From Corallococcus sp. CA053C (GTDB lineage Bacteria; Myxococcota; Myxococcia; Myxococcales; Myxococcaceae), in contig NZ_RAWA01000020.1 in assembly GCF_003611675.1 (NCBI RefSeq), positions 1 to 52,709 of the forward strand: DNA of 52,709 bases. Reading direction: 5' to 3'. How positions within the stretch are numbered: the first letter of the stretch is position 1; each line of letters begins with the position of its first letter. This document shows, in pieces, positions 34,025 through 41,298 of the stretch. A program made the translations under genes and the position numbers. The notes under the pieces were generated by a model, which saw only the letters and a program-made list of their open reading frames with translations, had not been told where the DNA came from and made no database searches.

Positions 34025-35272
34025 TCAGGGCTCCAGTGGGCTTCTGTGATGGAAGCCCCGGGGTTTGATCATGAAGGACATCCACTCGATGGGCATGTTC
34101 ACCTCGTCCTCGTCGCGCGGCGTGTGCAGGTGCCGGTTGACGTACCAGACGACGACGTCCTGCCCGTCCACGGATTGTCCATCCACCATCGCGCTGACGT
34201 TCTGTCTGGCGGCGGCACAGCCCGCGTTGATGTGCGGCGGGAAGTTGCCCACCGCCAGCGTCTCGCACGCGTTGTACCGGGTGACCCAGAGCTCGTGCTC
34301 GGACCAGGGCTCGTCGGTGGAGACCTGCCCGCTCCACACGCCTTCGACCTCGGGGACGAGCTCATACGACACGGTCCGCCCGTCGTTGTTGAGCTGGTTC
34401 TTGTCGTAGATGCGCCACGTCGTGTAGGCGTCCGCGCTGAAGTCCTGCGCCGTCTCCGTCAGCAGGGGCGTCACGACGTTGACGCCACACGCGCCCGGCG
34501 TGGTGCAGGTGTTCACGGGCGACGCGGCCGAGGAGGGCTGGAAGGTCATCCGCTCGACCGCGTCATCCGCCGCCCCGCCAATGTCGAAGTCCAGCCGGTA
34601 GTAGACGTTGTGCATGTGGGACAGCCCGTAGTCCGGCGTCGCCGCGGACTGCGCGTTCAAGCGGCGGCCGTAGGGCGCATAGGCGTCGCTGCCGCCATAG
34701 CGGGCCAGCCGCCCCGTCAGGCCCATCCGCGGTTCGATGGTCCCGTCATCGTGGAACTCCCACTGGTTGATGTATGTGTACGCGCCCAGCTGCGAGGCCA
34801 TGGTCACCGACAGGCTCTCGCCGCGCTGGGACGTGTTCAGGTACTTCCACGCGAGCCCCCGGTCCTCGACGTTCAGGCAGATGGTGTCGTTGGCCAGCCG
34901 CGTCCCACCCGCGCACTCGGCCGCGCTCCACGGCAGCGCGCTCACGCCCAGCCCGGCGGAGTCCCGGGAGAGGTCCAGGAAGCGCGGCGTGCCCACGAGG
35001 TAGGGCACGTGGATCTCCGCGAGGCTCGCCTGCCCCAGCACCCGCCGCGCCACGCCGCCGCGGGGCGTGAACGAGGCCGCCTCGATGAACAGCCCCTCAC
35101 ACGGGCAGTTGCGGACGTTGAACCGCCACCGCGACCCCGACGTGAAGAGGTGGTCCACCACCGAGTCCCCCGTGCAGGCCGCGGACACACACCCCTGCGC
35201 CTCGGCGACCTGCCCGACGCCCAGCAGCACCGCGCACCCCACCAGCGTGGTGACGAAGCGAAACCCAGACAT
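34025..35272 (-). CDS. Secreted copper-amine-oxidase-like protein, short form
   Basis: 415 residues with a signal peptide (cleavage ~25). It matches the C-terminal catalytic domain of copper amine oxidases: base-like Asp100 in 'RFLDLSRDSAGLG', the strand 'AYTYINQWEFHDDGTIEP', the copper pair His219/His221 in 'SHMHNVYYRLDFDI', and a third His383 in 'HTPRDEDEVNMPIEWMSF'. The N-terminal domains of ordinary family members (600-700 residues) are missing. The topaquinone motif N-Y-(D/E) is A164-Y165-T166: the Tyr is kept and the Asn lost. Either a divergent active oxidase or a binding protein. Confidence 0.82.
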   Translation of the reverse strand: MSGFRFVTTLVGCAVLLGVGQVAEAQGCVSAACTGDSVVDHLFTSGSRWRFNVRNCPCEGLFIEAASFTPRGGVARRVLGQASLAEIHVPYLVGTPRFLDLSRDSAGLGVSALPWSAAECAGGTRLANDTICLNVEDRGLAWKYLNTSQRGESLSVTMASQLGAYTYINQWEFHDDGTIEPRMGLTGRLARYGGSDAYAPYGRRLNAQSAATPDYGLSHMHNVYYRLDFDIGGAADDAVERMTFQPSSAASPVNTCTTPGACGVNVVTPLLTETAQDFSADAYTTWRIYDKNQLNNDGRTVSYELVPEVEGVWSGQVSTDEPWSEHELWVTRYNACETLAVGNFPPHINAGCAAARQNVSAMVDGQSVDGQDVVVWYVNRHLHTPRDEDEVNMPIEWMSFMIKPRGFHHRSPLEP

Positions 35273-35472
35273 GGTGTCCCCCTCTCGGAACATGGACCGA
35301 GACAGCAGGGAGGAGTTAGGGAGCAGGCGTGCGCACGGCAACGGCTCGGCGGGCCCCCCGCGCGCTCAGCACCGGACACTCTTTCGCCGTGGGTGCCACT
35401 CCACCGCCCAGAAGCAAACCCCTGCCCCAGCCGCACGGTGGACGCACCCGGCCCCTTGTCTAGGGTTCGCGC

Positions 35473-35940
35473 ATGATCCCGAACGCCCAGCCCGTACCCA
35501 CCGGCGAGCCCTCGCCGATTCAAATCCAATCCCGGGAACAGCTCGACGCGCTGATCCAACGGGTGGACGGCCTGTCAGAGCTGGAGCTCGACGGCCTCCC
35601 CCTGGGGATGATCCAGCTCGACTCCCAGGGGAAGATCCTCAAGTTCAACCGGACGGAGGCGTCGCTCGCCCGCATCAAGGCGAAGGACCAGATTGGCAAG
35701 AGCTTCTTCAACGAGGTCGCGCCCTGCACCCGCGTCCGGGAGTTCTACGGCCGGTTCCAGGAGGGCGTCCGCGCGAAGAGCCTCTACCAGACCTTCGGGT
35801 TCATCTTCCGCTTCGCGCACGGCGCGCGGCACGTGGCCATCACCCTGTTCTACAGCGACAAGACGGACTCGGTGTGGGTCCTGGTCTCCGACCAGCAGGT
35901 GCCCAGGGACGTGCCGTCCCCCAAGGATCGGCTGACCTGA
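35473..35940 (+). CDS. pyp: Photoactive yellow protein homologue
   Basis: 155 residues. From residue 33 the sequence aligns without gaps, at a constant offset of 16, to the Halorhodospira PYP as I remember it: 'ELDGLPLGMIQLDSQGKIL', 'IGKSFFNEVAPCT' and 'EFYGRFQEGV'. Cys85 equals the chromophore-attaching Cys69 and Glu62 equals Glu46. The other chromophore partners are changed: Tyr42 is Phe58, Thr50 is Ala66, Arg52 is Ile68, and Tyr94/Tyr98 are Phe110/Phe114. So a p-coumaroyl photosensor with altered tuning is likely, though the PAS domain could act without chromophore. No tyrosine ammonia-lyase or coumaroyl ligase is in the window. It is divergent from the amine-oxidase-like gene across 200 bp in which I see no clear promoter. 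Confidence 0.85.
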   Translation: MIPNAQPVPTGEPSPIQIQSREQLDALIQRVDGLSELELDGLPLGMIQLDSQGKILKFNRTEASLARIKAKDQIGKSFFNEVAPCTRVREFYGRFQEGVRAKSLYQTFGFIFRFAHGARHVAITLFYSDKTDSVWVLVSDQQVPRDVPSPKDRLT

Positions 35941-35941
35941 T

Positions 35942-37861
35942 TCAGAAGGTGCCGCCCACGGCGAGCATGGCGCCCCCCGCCACGGGCGCCACGGACACGC
36001 GGGGCAGCCGCTGCAGCTCGGGATCCGAGTTCCACTGGCGCACCAGGTGCTCGGTGGCGCTCTCCGTGTAGTTGGCGCGCAGCAGGTAGGACGCGCCGCT
36101 CACCGCCAGCAGCAGCGCCGAGCGCTCGTCGTCCGCCACCTTCTGGCGGTTGCCGCCCGTCGTGCGCCGCGCCTCCGCGAAACCGAGCAGCACCACGGCC
36201 GTCCCCACGTAGAGCCAGCCCGCCGTCGCGAGCTGGCGGCGGACCCTCCGCTCCTGCGCGAGGAAGCGGTTGAGCCGGTAGTCCACGCGGGCGATGGTGC
36301 GCCCCGGATCCGCCGCCGGATCCGCGCTGGACGCACGGAACTCCTCCAGGAGGAGCTCGGGGTCCTCGCGACGGAGCTGTTGCAGCAGGTCCGCCCCGCT
36401 GAAGAGCAGGCCCACGCCCAGCGTGCTGAAGCCATTCATCTGCGAGGCGTAGTCCCCCCGGGACAGCAGGATGGCACTGGACCCCACCGACGACGCCAGC
36501 GACGCACCGATGAGGATGGTCTCCGCGGTGCGCCGGTCCCGCTCCACCGCGCTGAAGGTCTCCACCAGTTGCCGCATGCGCTCGCGGTCCGCCAGCGAGA
36601 TGCCGTACACGGGCACGGGTCCGGCGCTCCGGGCCCGCTCGAACGCGGCCAGCGCCTGCGGGCCGAAGGGCGTCGCGAAGAGCTGGCGCAGCTGGTCCTG
36701 CACCCCGCGCGGGACGGGCGGCGCGGGCGCGGGCGTCAGGTTCGCGAGCTCGAGCGAGGCGCCGGGCTCCACCTCCCCGGAGACCCAACGCACGCCGCCG
36801 GGGGAGCTGGGAAGCTCTACCTCCAGGCCCCGCGCCACCCCGGGCGGCAGCCGCAGCGCGAGCGGCACCCCGGCCTCCTGATGGACGTCCACCCAGCGCA
36901 GGCCCCGCGCATCCCGCAACGTGAGGCGCACCGGGGACGGCGCGGCCATCTTCAACGTCACCGCCGAGCGCACCGCCCGCAGATCCACCAGCGTCGCCCG
37001 CGAGCTGCGCCCCGGACCGAGCGCGAAGATGCGGGGCCGGAACAGCGGGTTGGGGACCTCCTGGGCGGCGACGCTCGCGAAGGCCTCCAGCTCCGCGTAC
37101 GTGACGCGCCCGTCGGCGTCCGCGTCCGCGGCGCCCATCAGCCCCGCGCGCACCACGTGGCTGAAGACGCCGGACTGGAGCTCGGACCACTCGTAGACCT
37201 CTGCCTCCGCGCTGGTGGACAGCAGCACACCCACCGAGGGCAGCCGCTGGGCCAGGTGCTGCGTCATGTCCGAGGGCGTGGCGTAGCGGCGTCCTCCGGC
37301 CTTGCGCGGGCTCACGACGAAGAAGGAGTTGCAGCTGTCCAGGATGACGTGCGCGCGCGTGGCGTCCACCTGGCGCAGCAGCGCCTGGAGGTCCTCCGCA
37401 TCGAAGGCGCTGTCGGCCAGCTCCAGGAAGCCGCGCCCCTGGTCCACGTCGCCGTGGCCAGCGAAGACGAAGTAGAAGTCCACCTCGCGCCCGGCGCGCT
37501 TCGTCTCGGCGATGCGCGCGGCGAGCATCCGGACGGCCTCCGCCAGGTTGCGCGACGTGGGCGGGCGTGCCACCGGCACGAGCGCCGGGAAGAGCCGCTG
37601 GGTGTCCGCGTCCAGCTCCGTGAGGAGCAGCGCTCCTTCGGGCTCCGCGAGCATGGAGAAGACCTCGTGGTACTTCGCCCCGTCGTCGTCCGCATACTGG
37701 AGCTGTGCCCGTCCGGGCGCGAAGCCCCGGTTGTTGGACACCACCAGCGCGAACACCGCCGGTGGCTCGCCTGGAGCTTTGGGCGATGCTTCCGCCGGAG
37801 CCTGCGCCGCGGCGGAGACCGACAGCACGAGCGCGACGAGGAGCAACAGCGGAGACTTCAA
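35942..37861 (-). CDS. Caspase-domain protein with EF-hand loop
   Basis: 639 residues from a TTG whose last bases overlap the stop of the anti-sigma gene; an upstream in-frame start is possible but would lengthen a non-hydrophobic N-terminus. After a signal peptide ('LLLLVALVLSVSAAAQA') a C14 domain has His136 in 'FAGHGDVDQG' and Cys177 in 'LDSCNSFF'. A canonical EF-hand loop follows at 246-257 ('DADADGRVTYAE'). The second half has a beta region (~265-370) and two or three hydrophobic helices ('ILIGASLASSVGSSAILL', 'YVGTAVVLLGFA'). It is exported or membrane-bound, probably calcium-responsive, and translationally coupled to an ECF sigma/anti-sigma pair. Confidence 0.85.
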   Translation of the reverse strand: MKSPLLLLVALVLSVSAAAQAPAEASPKAPGEPPAVFALVVSNNRGFAPGRAQLQYADDDGAKYHEVFSMLAEPEGALLLTELDADTQRLFPALVPVARPPTSRNLAEAVRMLAARIAETKRAGREVDFYFVFAGHGDVDQGRGFLELADSAFDAEDLQALLRQVDATRAHVILDSCNSFFVVSPRKAGGRRYATPSDMTQHLAQRLPSVGVLLSTSAEAEVYEWSELQSGVFSHVVRAGLMGAADADADGRVTYAELEAFASVAAQEVPNPLFRPRIFALGPGRSSRATLVDLRAVRSAVTLKMAAPSPVRLTLRDARGLRWVDVHQEAGVPLALRLPPGVARGLEVELPSSPGGVRWVSGEVEPGASLELANLTPAPAPPVPRGVQDQLRQLFATPFGPQALAAFERARSAGPVPVYGISLADRERMRQLVETFSAVERDRRTAETILIGASLASSVGSSAILLSRGDYASQMNGFSTLGVGLLFSGADLLQQLRREDPELLLEEFRASSADPAADPGRTIARVDYRLNRFLAQERRVRRQLATAGWLYVGTAVVLLGFAEARRTTGGNRQKVADDERSALLLAVSGASYLLRANYTESATEHLVRQWNSDPELQRLPRVSVAPVAGGAMLAVGGTF

Positions 37862-38700
37862 GGCGCCGTCCCCGGTCCCGCCAGGACGACGGGGAGCGCC
37901 GTCACCGAGGCCTCCGGCCACCGCTTCCGCAGCGCGTCCGGCGTGCGCTCCCCCTGCGGGAGTGACTCGATGTCCTGCACACCCAGCGGCGCGCGGGTGA
38001 CGACGGAGACCAGCCGCAGCGGCCCGGGCGCCGGGGCCTCCAACACGACGACCTCGTCCAGCGTCCGCGCCTCCGCCGACGTCTCCAGCTTCACCGACGG
38101 CTCGTTCGCGTCCTCGCGCAGGTGGGCCGGGTAGAGCCAGTGCACCTCACCGCGCGCGTCCTCGGCGAAGGCCAGCAGGTACACCGGCGCCTGCGTGTCC
38201 AGGTTGCGGTAGCGCACCCCGAAGCCGGACTCCGCGGGCACCACCGCGTCGGGGACGAGCGGCGCGGCCCCCGTGACGGGCGTGTGGAAGGTGATGCCCA
38301 CGCTCCGCCCCAACGTCGCCGCCACCGGCCCGGCTCCGCGCGCCGTCCACGTCGTCTCCGGACGAGAGTCCGTCGTGGGCCGCAGCACGAACACCGCGAG
38401 TCCGGCGGCGAGCGCGGCGGCGGCCCCGCCCATCCAGGGCCGGAAGAGCGACGGGCGCACCCGCCGCTCGGGAGGGCCCGCGCGCACCCGGCGCATCACC
38501 CGCGCCACGGCCTCGTCAGGGGGCGCGACGGGCTCCAGCGGCGCGGCGATGCGCGCGACCAGCGCCTCCGTGCCCCACAGCTCGCCCTGGCAGCGCGCGC
38601 AGCTCCGGGCATGGGCCCTCAGCGACTGCGCTTCATCCTCGGAGAGCTGCCGGTCGACGAGTCGCAGCCACACCGACGGGTCTGGACATGGCGACGTCAC
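37858..38700 (-). CDS. Zinc-finger anti-sigma factor with DUF4384-like tail
   Basis: 280 residues from a GTG overlapping the sigma-factor stop. The N-terminal anti-sigma domain has the H-x3-C-x2-C zinc motif (His30, Cys34, Cys37). One membrane helix ('GGAAAALAAGLAVFVL', ~105-122) separates it from a periplasmic domain with 'GFGVRYRNLDTQAPVYLLAF' and 'GEVHWLYPAHLREDANEPSV', which resembles DUF4384, a domain often fused to caspase-like peptidases. It should hold the sigma factor at the membrane until a signal on the outside releases it. The caspase gene directly downstream overlaps by four bases. Confidence 0.88.
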   Translation of the reverse strand: MTSPCPDPSVWLRLVDRQLSEDEAQSLRAHARSCARCQGELWGTEALVARIAAPLEPVAPPDEAVARVMRRVRAGPPERRVRPSLFRPWMGGAAAALAAGLAVFVLRPTTDSRPETTWTARGAGPVAATLGRSVGITFHTPVTGAAPLVPDAVVPAESGFGVRYRNLDTQAPVYLLAFAEDARGEVHWLYPAHLREDANEPSVKLETSAEARTLDEVVVLEAPAPGPLRLVSVVTRAPLGVQDIESLPQGERTPDALRKRWPEASVTALPVVLAGPGTAP

Positions 38701-39326
38701 GAAACACCTCCCGACACCCTGGCGCGGAGCTTCTTCAAGCCATGGAACACGCGCGAGCGGACCGTGGCTTCGTTGCGCCCGACGATGCGGGAGATCTCCG
38801 CGTAGTCGAGCTCCTGGTCGAACCGCAGCAACAGCACCTCGCGGAAGGGCTCCGGCAGCTCCAGCATCGCGTCGCGCACGCGCCGTTGCTCCTCGCGCTC
38901 CAGCAACTGCTCCACCGCGCTCGCGGACGCGGGCGACGCCACTGCCTCCACGCCTGCCGCGTCGTGCGCCTCCGCCTGCCAGCGCCCGCGCCGGCCCGAG
39001 TCCCGGGCGCGGTTGCGGCACAGGTTGCGGGCGACGGTGAGCATGAAGACGACGAAGGGCGCGCGCGGCTTGTACTCGCGGCGCGTCTCCCACACCCGCA
39101 CCAGCGTCTCCTGCGCCAGCTCGTCGCCCTCCGCCGCGCTGCCCACGGACTTGCCGCAGTAGCGCGCGAGCCGGGGGTGGTGCCGGCGCACGAGCTGCTC
39201 GAAGGCCTCCGTGGAGCCCGCGCCGGACAGGAGCATCAGCTCCTCGTCGGTGCGCGACTCGAGCGCGGGCCGGGCGTCCCGGGGGAAGGCGAGGACCTTG
39301 TTCGGGTGAGAGGCGGGGTCCGTCAT
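38697..39326 (-). CDS. ECF-type RNA polymerase sigma factor
   Basis: 209 residues. Region 2 is 'AFEQLVRRHHPRLARYC' through 'DELAQETLVRVWETRREY' and 'FVVFMLTVARNLCRNRAR'. Region 4 is 'LPEPFREVLLLRFDQELDYAEISRIVGRNEATVRSRVFHGLKKL'-type helix-turn-helix sequence (each part intact). A linker of ~30 residues is Ala-rich. It is co-transcribed with its probable anti-sigma factor (GTGA overlap) and the caspase. The target promoters cannot be read here; autoregulation from upstream of 39984 or 39364 is the usual arrangement. Confidence 0.94.
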   Translation of the reverse strand: MTDPASHPNKVLAFPRDARPALESRTDEELMLLSGAGSTEAFEQLVRRHHPRLARYCGKSVGSAAEGDELAQETLVRVWETRREYKPRAPFVVFMLTVARNLCRNRARDSGRRGRWQAEAHDAAGVEAVASPASASAVEQLLEREEQRRVRDAMLELPEPFREVLLLRFDQELDYAEISRIVGRNEATVRSRVFHGLKKLRARVSGGVS

Positions 39327-39363
39327 GGCGCGGCGCTCGGATCACCCTACCGGAGCCAGCCCC

Positions 39364-39984
39364 CTACAGGACGGAAAAGCCACCGGAGATGCCCAGCACG
39401 ACGCCGCCCGGCCGGGCGAAGCCCAGCACCTGCTCCTCGGAGTGCGTCAGCTCGCGCACGCCGCTGGTGCTGTACGCCGCGCCGCCCAGGAGGAAGGCCC
39501 AGCCCGCCTCGAAGGCAATCCAGCCGCGCGAGCCCAGGTCGCGGCGATAGCCCAGCGAGGCGTTCGCGGTGCTGGCGGCGTATCGGATGACGCGCAGCTC
39601 CACCCCGTCCTCCTCGAACTCCCCCCTGCGTCCGAGGTTGTGCGCCAGCGCGCCCTGGACGAAGAAGGAGCGCGAGACGCCCAGCGGGTACACGCGGGCA
39701 TGCGCGGAAAAGCGTGCGCCCCACAACCCTGCGCCCACGCCCGCGCCCACCGACAGGAAGTCCACCAGCCGCAGGTCGGACTCCAGCCCGAAGCCATTGA
39801 TGAAGCCCAGGCCACCGGCGTTGTTGAAGCCAAAGCTGCCGCCCACATCCAGCGAGTGGCCATACGACGGCGTGTCGAGCACCGAGCCCGGAGGCCCGTG
39901 GGGGCCGCGCTCTCCGGCCTGGGCCAGGGTGGACACGGAGAGGGAGAGGAGCAGCGAGGCGGCGGCGGCGTGGGAGGTCTTCAT
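39364..39984 (-). CDS. Outer-membrane beta-barrel-like protein
   Basis: 206 residues with a signal peptide ('AASLLLSLSVSTLAQA', ~22). The mature protein alternates hydrophobic and polar residues with many Gly and aromatic ends ('SLDVGGSFGFNNAGGLGFI', 'FLSVGAGVGAGLWGARF', 'WIAFEAGWAFLLGGAAY'), as in small outer-membrane barrels; about eight strands fit. No catalytic motif. It lies 37 bases before the ECF sigma gene on the same strand, so it may be part of or a target of that regulon. Confidence 0.78.
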   Translation of the reverse strand: MKTSHAAAASLLLSLSVSTLAQAGERGPHGPPGSVLDTPSYGHSLDVGGSFGFNNAGGLGFINGFGLESDLRLVDFLSVGAGVGAGLWGARFSAHARVYPLGVSRSFFVQGALAHNLGRRGEFEEDGVELRVIRYAASTANASLGYRRDLGSRGWIAFEAGWAFLLGGAAYSTSGVRELTHSEEQVLGFARPGGVVLGISGGFSVL

Positions 39985-40068
39985 GAAGTCATCCGGGGGC
40001 CCGGCGGGGGGCCCTGTGTGCGTCGTGAATGACCGGAGAACCCCCAGGGGCCGCGCGTGTTTAAAAAA

Positions 40069-40632
40069 TCATTTCGGGCCCTTCCACTCCCCTTCCAGCA
40101 GCGAGACCACGGCGGTGTCCGTGAAGCCCTCGGGCCCGGCGCAGTTCTCCCGCAGGACAGCCTCGTGCTGGAAGCCAGCACGGGTGAGCACGCGCATCGA
40201 CGCGGTGTTGCGCGGGTCCAGGTGGGCCTCGATGCGGTGGAGCCCCATCCGCGCGAAGCCGAAGTGCAGGAGCGCGGGCATCAGCTCCTTCATCACGCCC
40301 TGGCCCCACAGGGGCATGCCCAGCACGTAGCCCACCTCCGCGCGCCGGTCGCGCGAGCTCCAGTTGAACAGCGCCACGCTGCCCAGCGGGACGTCCTCGC
40401 CTCGCGCGCACAGCAACCAGCGGAAGCCCTCTCCGCGGATCGAGCCCTCCAGGTCCCGCGTCAGCTTCTCGCGCATCCGCTGCACGCCCGACGCGCCGGG
40501 GAGGAGGTAGCGCGCCACCTCCGGGTGGTCGTAGATGGCGGCGAGCAGCTCGGCGTCCTCCAGCCGGGGCTGCCGCATGCGAAACCGTTCGGTCTCGAAT
40601 TCGGGGTACGTGGTGATGGGAGGCGTCAGCAT
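40069..40632 (-). CDS. GNAT-family N-acetyltransferase (RimJ/RimL-like)
   Basis: 187 residues from the ATG at 40632; an in-frame start ten codons upstream is less likely. 'FETERFRMRQPRLEDAELLAAIYD', 'RAEVGYVLGMPLWGQGVMKELM' and 'GLHRIEAHLDPRNTASMRVLTRAGF' are typical of ribosomal-protein-type acetyltransferases. Substrate unknown. The stop is followed on its own strand by a T run and a GC-rich inverted region, a possible terminator. Confidence 0.92.
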   Translation of the reverse strand: MLTPPITTYPEFETERFRMRQPRLEDAELLAAIYDHPEVARYLLPGASGVQRMREKLTRDLEGSIRGEGFRWLLCARGEDVPLGSVALFNWSSRDRRAEVGYVLGMPLWGQGVMKELMPALLHFGFARMGLHRIEAHLDPRNTASMRVLTRAGFQHEAVLRENCAGPEGFTDTAVVSLLEGEWKGPK

Positions 40633-40686
40633 GGCGCCGACTCTACCGTGCCGGGGCGACACGGTGCCGCGCGAGTGCCTCCTGCC

Positions 40687-41295
40687 TCAAGGCGAGCGCA
40701 GCACGTCACAGCGCGCGGAGGCCCTGCGTGCGAGGTCCTCCGCCACGGAGCGCAGCAGGGTGCCGGTGAGCGTGGAGCGGTCGGGCTCCGTCCCCGTGGA
40801 GGCGCCCTGGGTGAGCCAGGTCGCCACGCGCCCGAGGCTCGCCGCCGTCACCACCTGCAACCGCACCTCCACCTGCACGACGAAGCGCTCGCCCGGCTCC
40901 GGGCGGTCGTCCAGCGTCCAGGCCACGCGCTCCAGCTCCAGCGTGGCCACCCCGTCCACCAGGGGCCGCCCATCCAGCAGGTAACCCGCGCGCGTGAAGG
41001 CGAGCACCTGCGTGACCTGGGCGCCATCCATGCGCGCGTCGAACCAGAGGGCGCGGCGGCGCAAGAGCGTGAGCTCCACCTCCAGCTTCCCCGCCATGCC
41101 CAGCCGCACCAACCGGTCCAGCTCCGGCGACACGAAGGCGCGCGCCTCCGGCCGCACCACCACGCGCCGGCCGGAGAGCGAGGCGGTGCAGGTGGCGCGG
41201 GCCTCGTCCGCCCGGGCCGCGGACGGCAGCAGCCCCACCGACGCCGTGAGCGTCGCCAGGAGCCGCCACCGTCCACGTGTGCCGTACCGTGCCAT
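40687..41295 (-). CDS. Exported protein co-encoded with Omp85
   Basis: 202 residues. Signal peptide 'LLATLTASVGLLPSAARA' (~30). The mature part is beta-rich and charged ('LEVELTLLRRRALWFD', 'RFVVQVEVRLQVVTAAS'), somewhat like DUF4390, without membrane segments. It begins three bases after the Omp85 stop, so it is almost certainly translated from the same mRNA and probably works in the periplasm with that barrel, for example as a chaperone or plug. Function not established. Confidence 0.78.
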   Translation of the reverse strand: MARYGTRGRWRLLATLTASVGLLPSAARADEARATCTASLSGRRVVVRPEARAFVSPELDRLVRLGMAGKLEVELTLLRRRALWFDARMDGAQVTQVLAFTRAGYLLDGRPLVDGVATLELERVAWTLDDRPEPGERFVVQVEVRLQVVTAASLGRVATWLTQGASTGTEPDRSTLTGTLLRSVAEDLARRASARCDVLRSP

Positions 41296-41298
41296 GCC

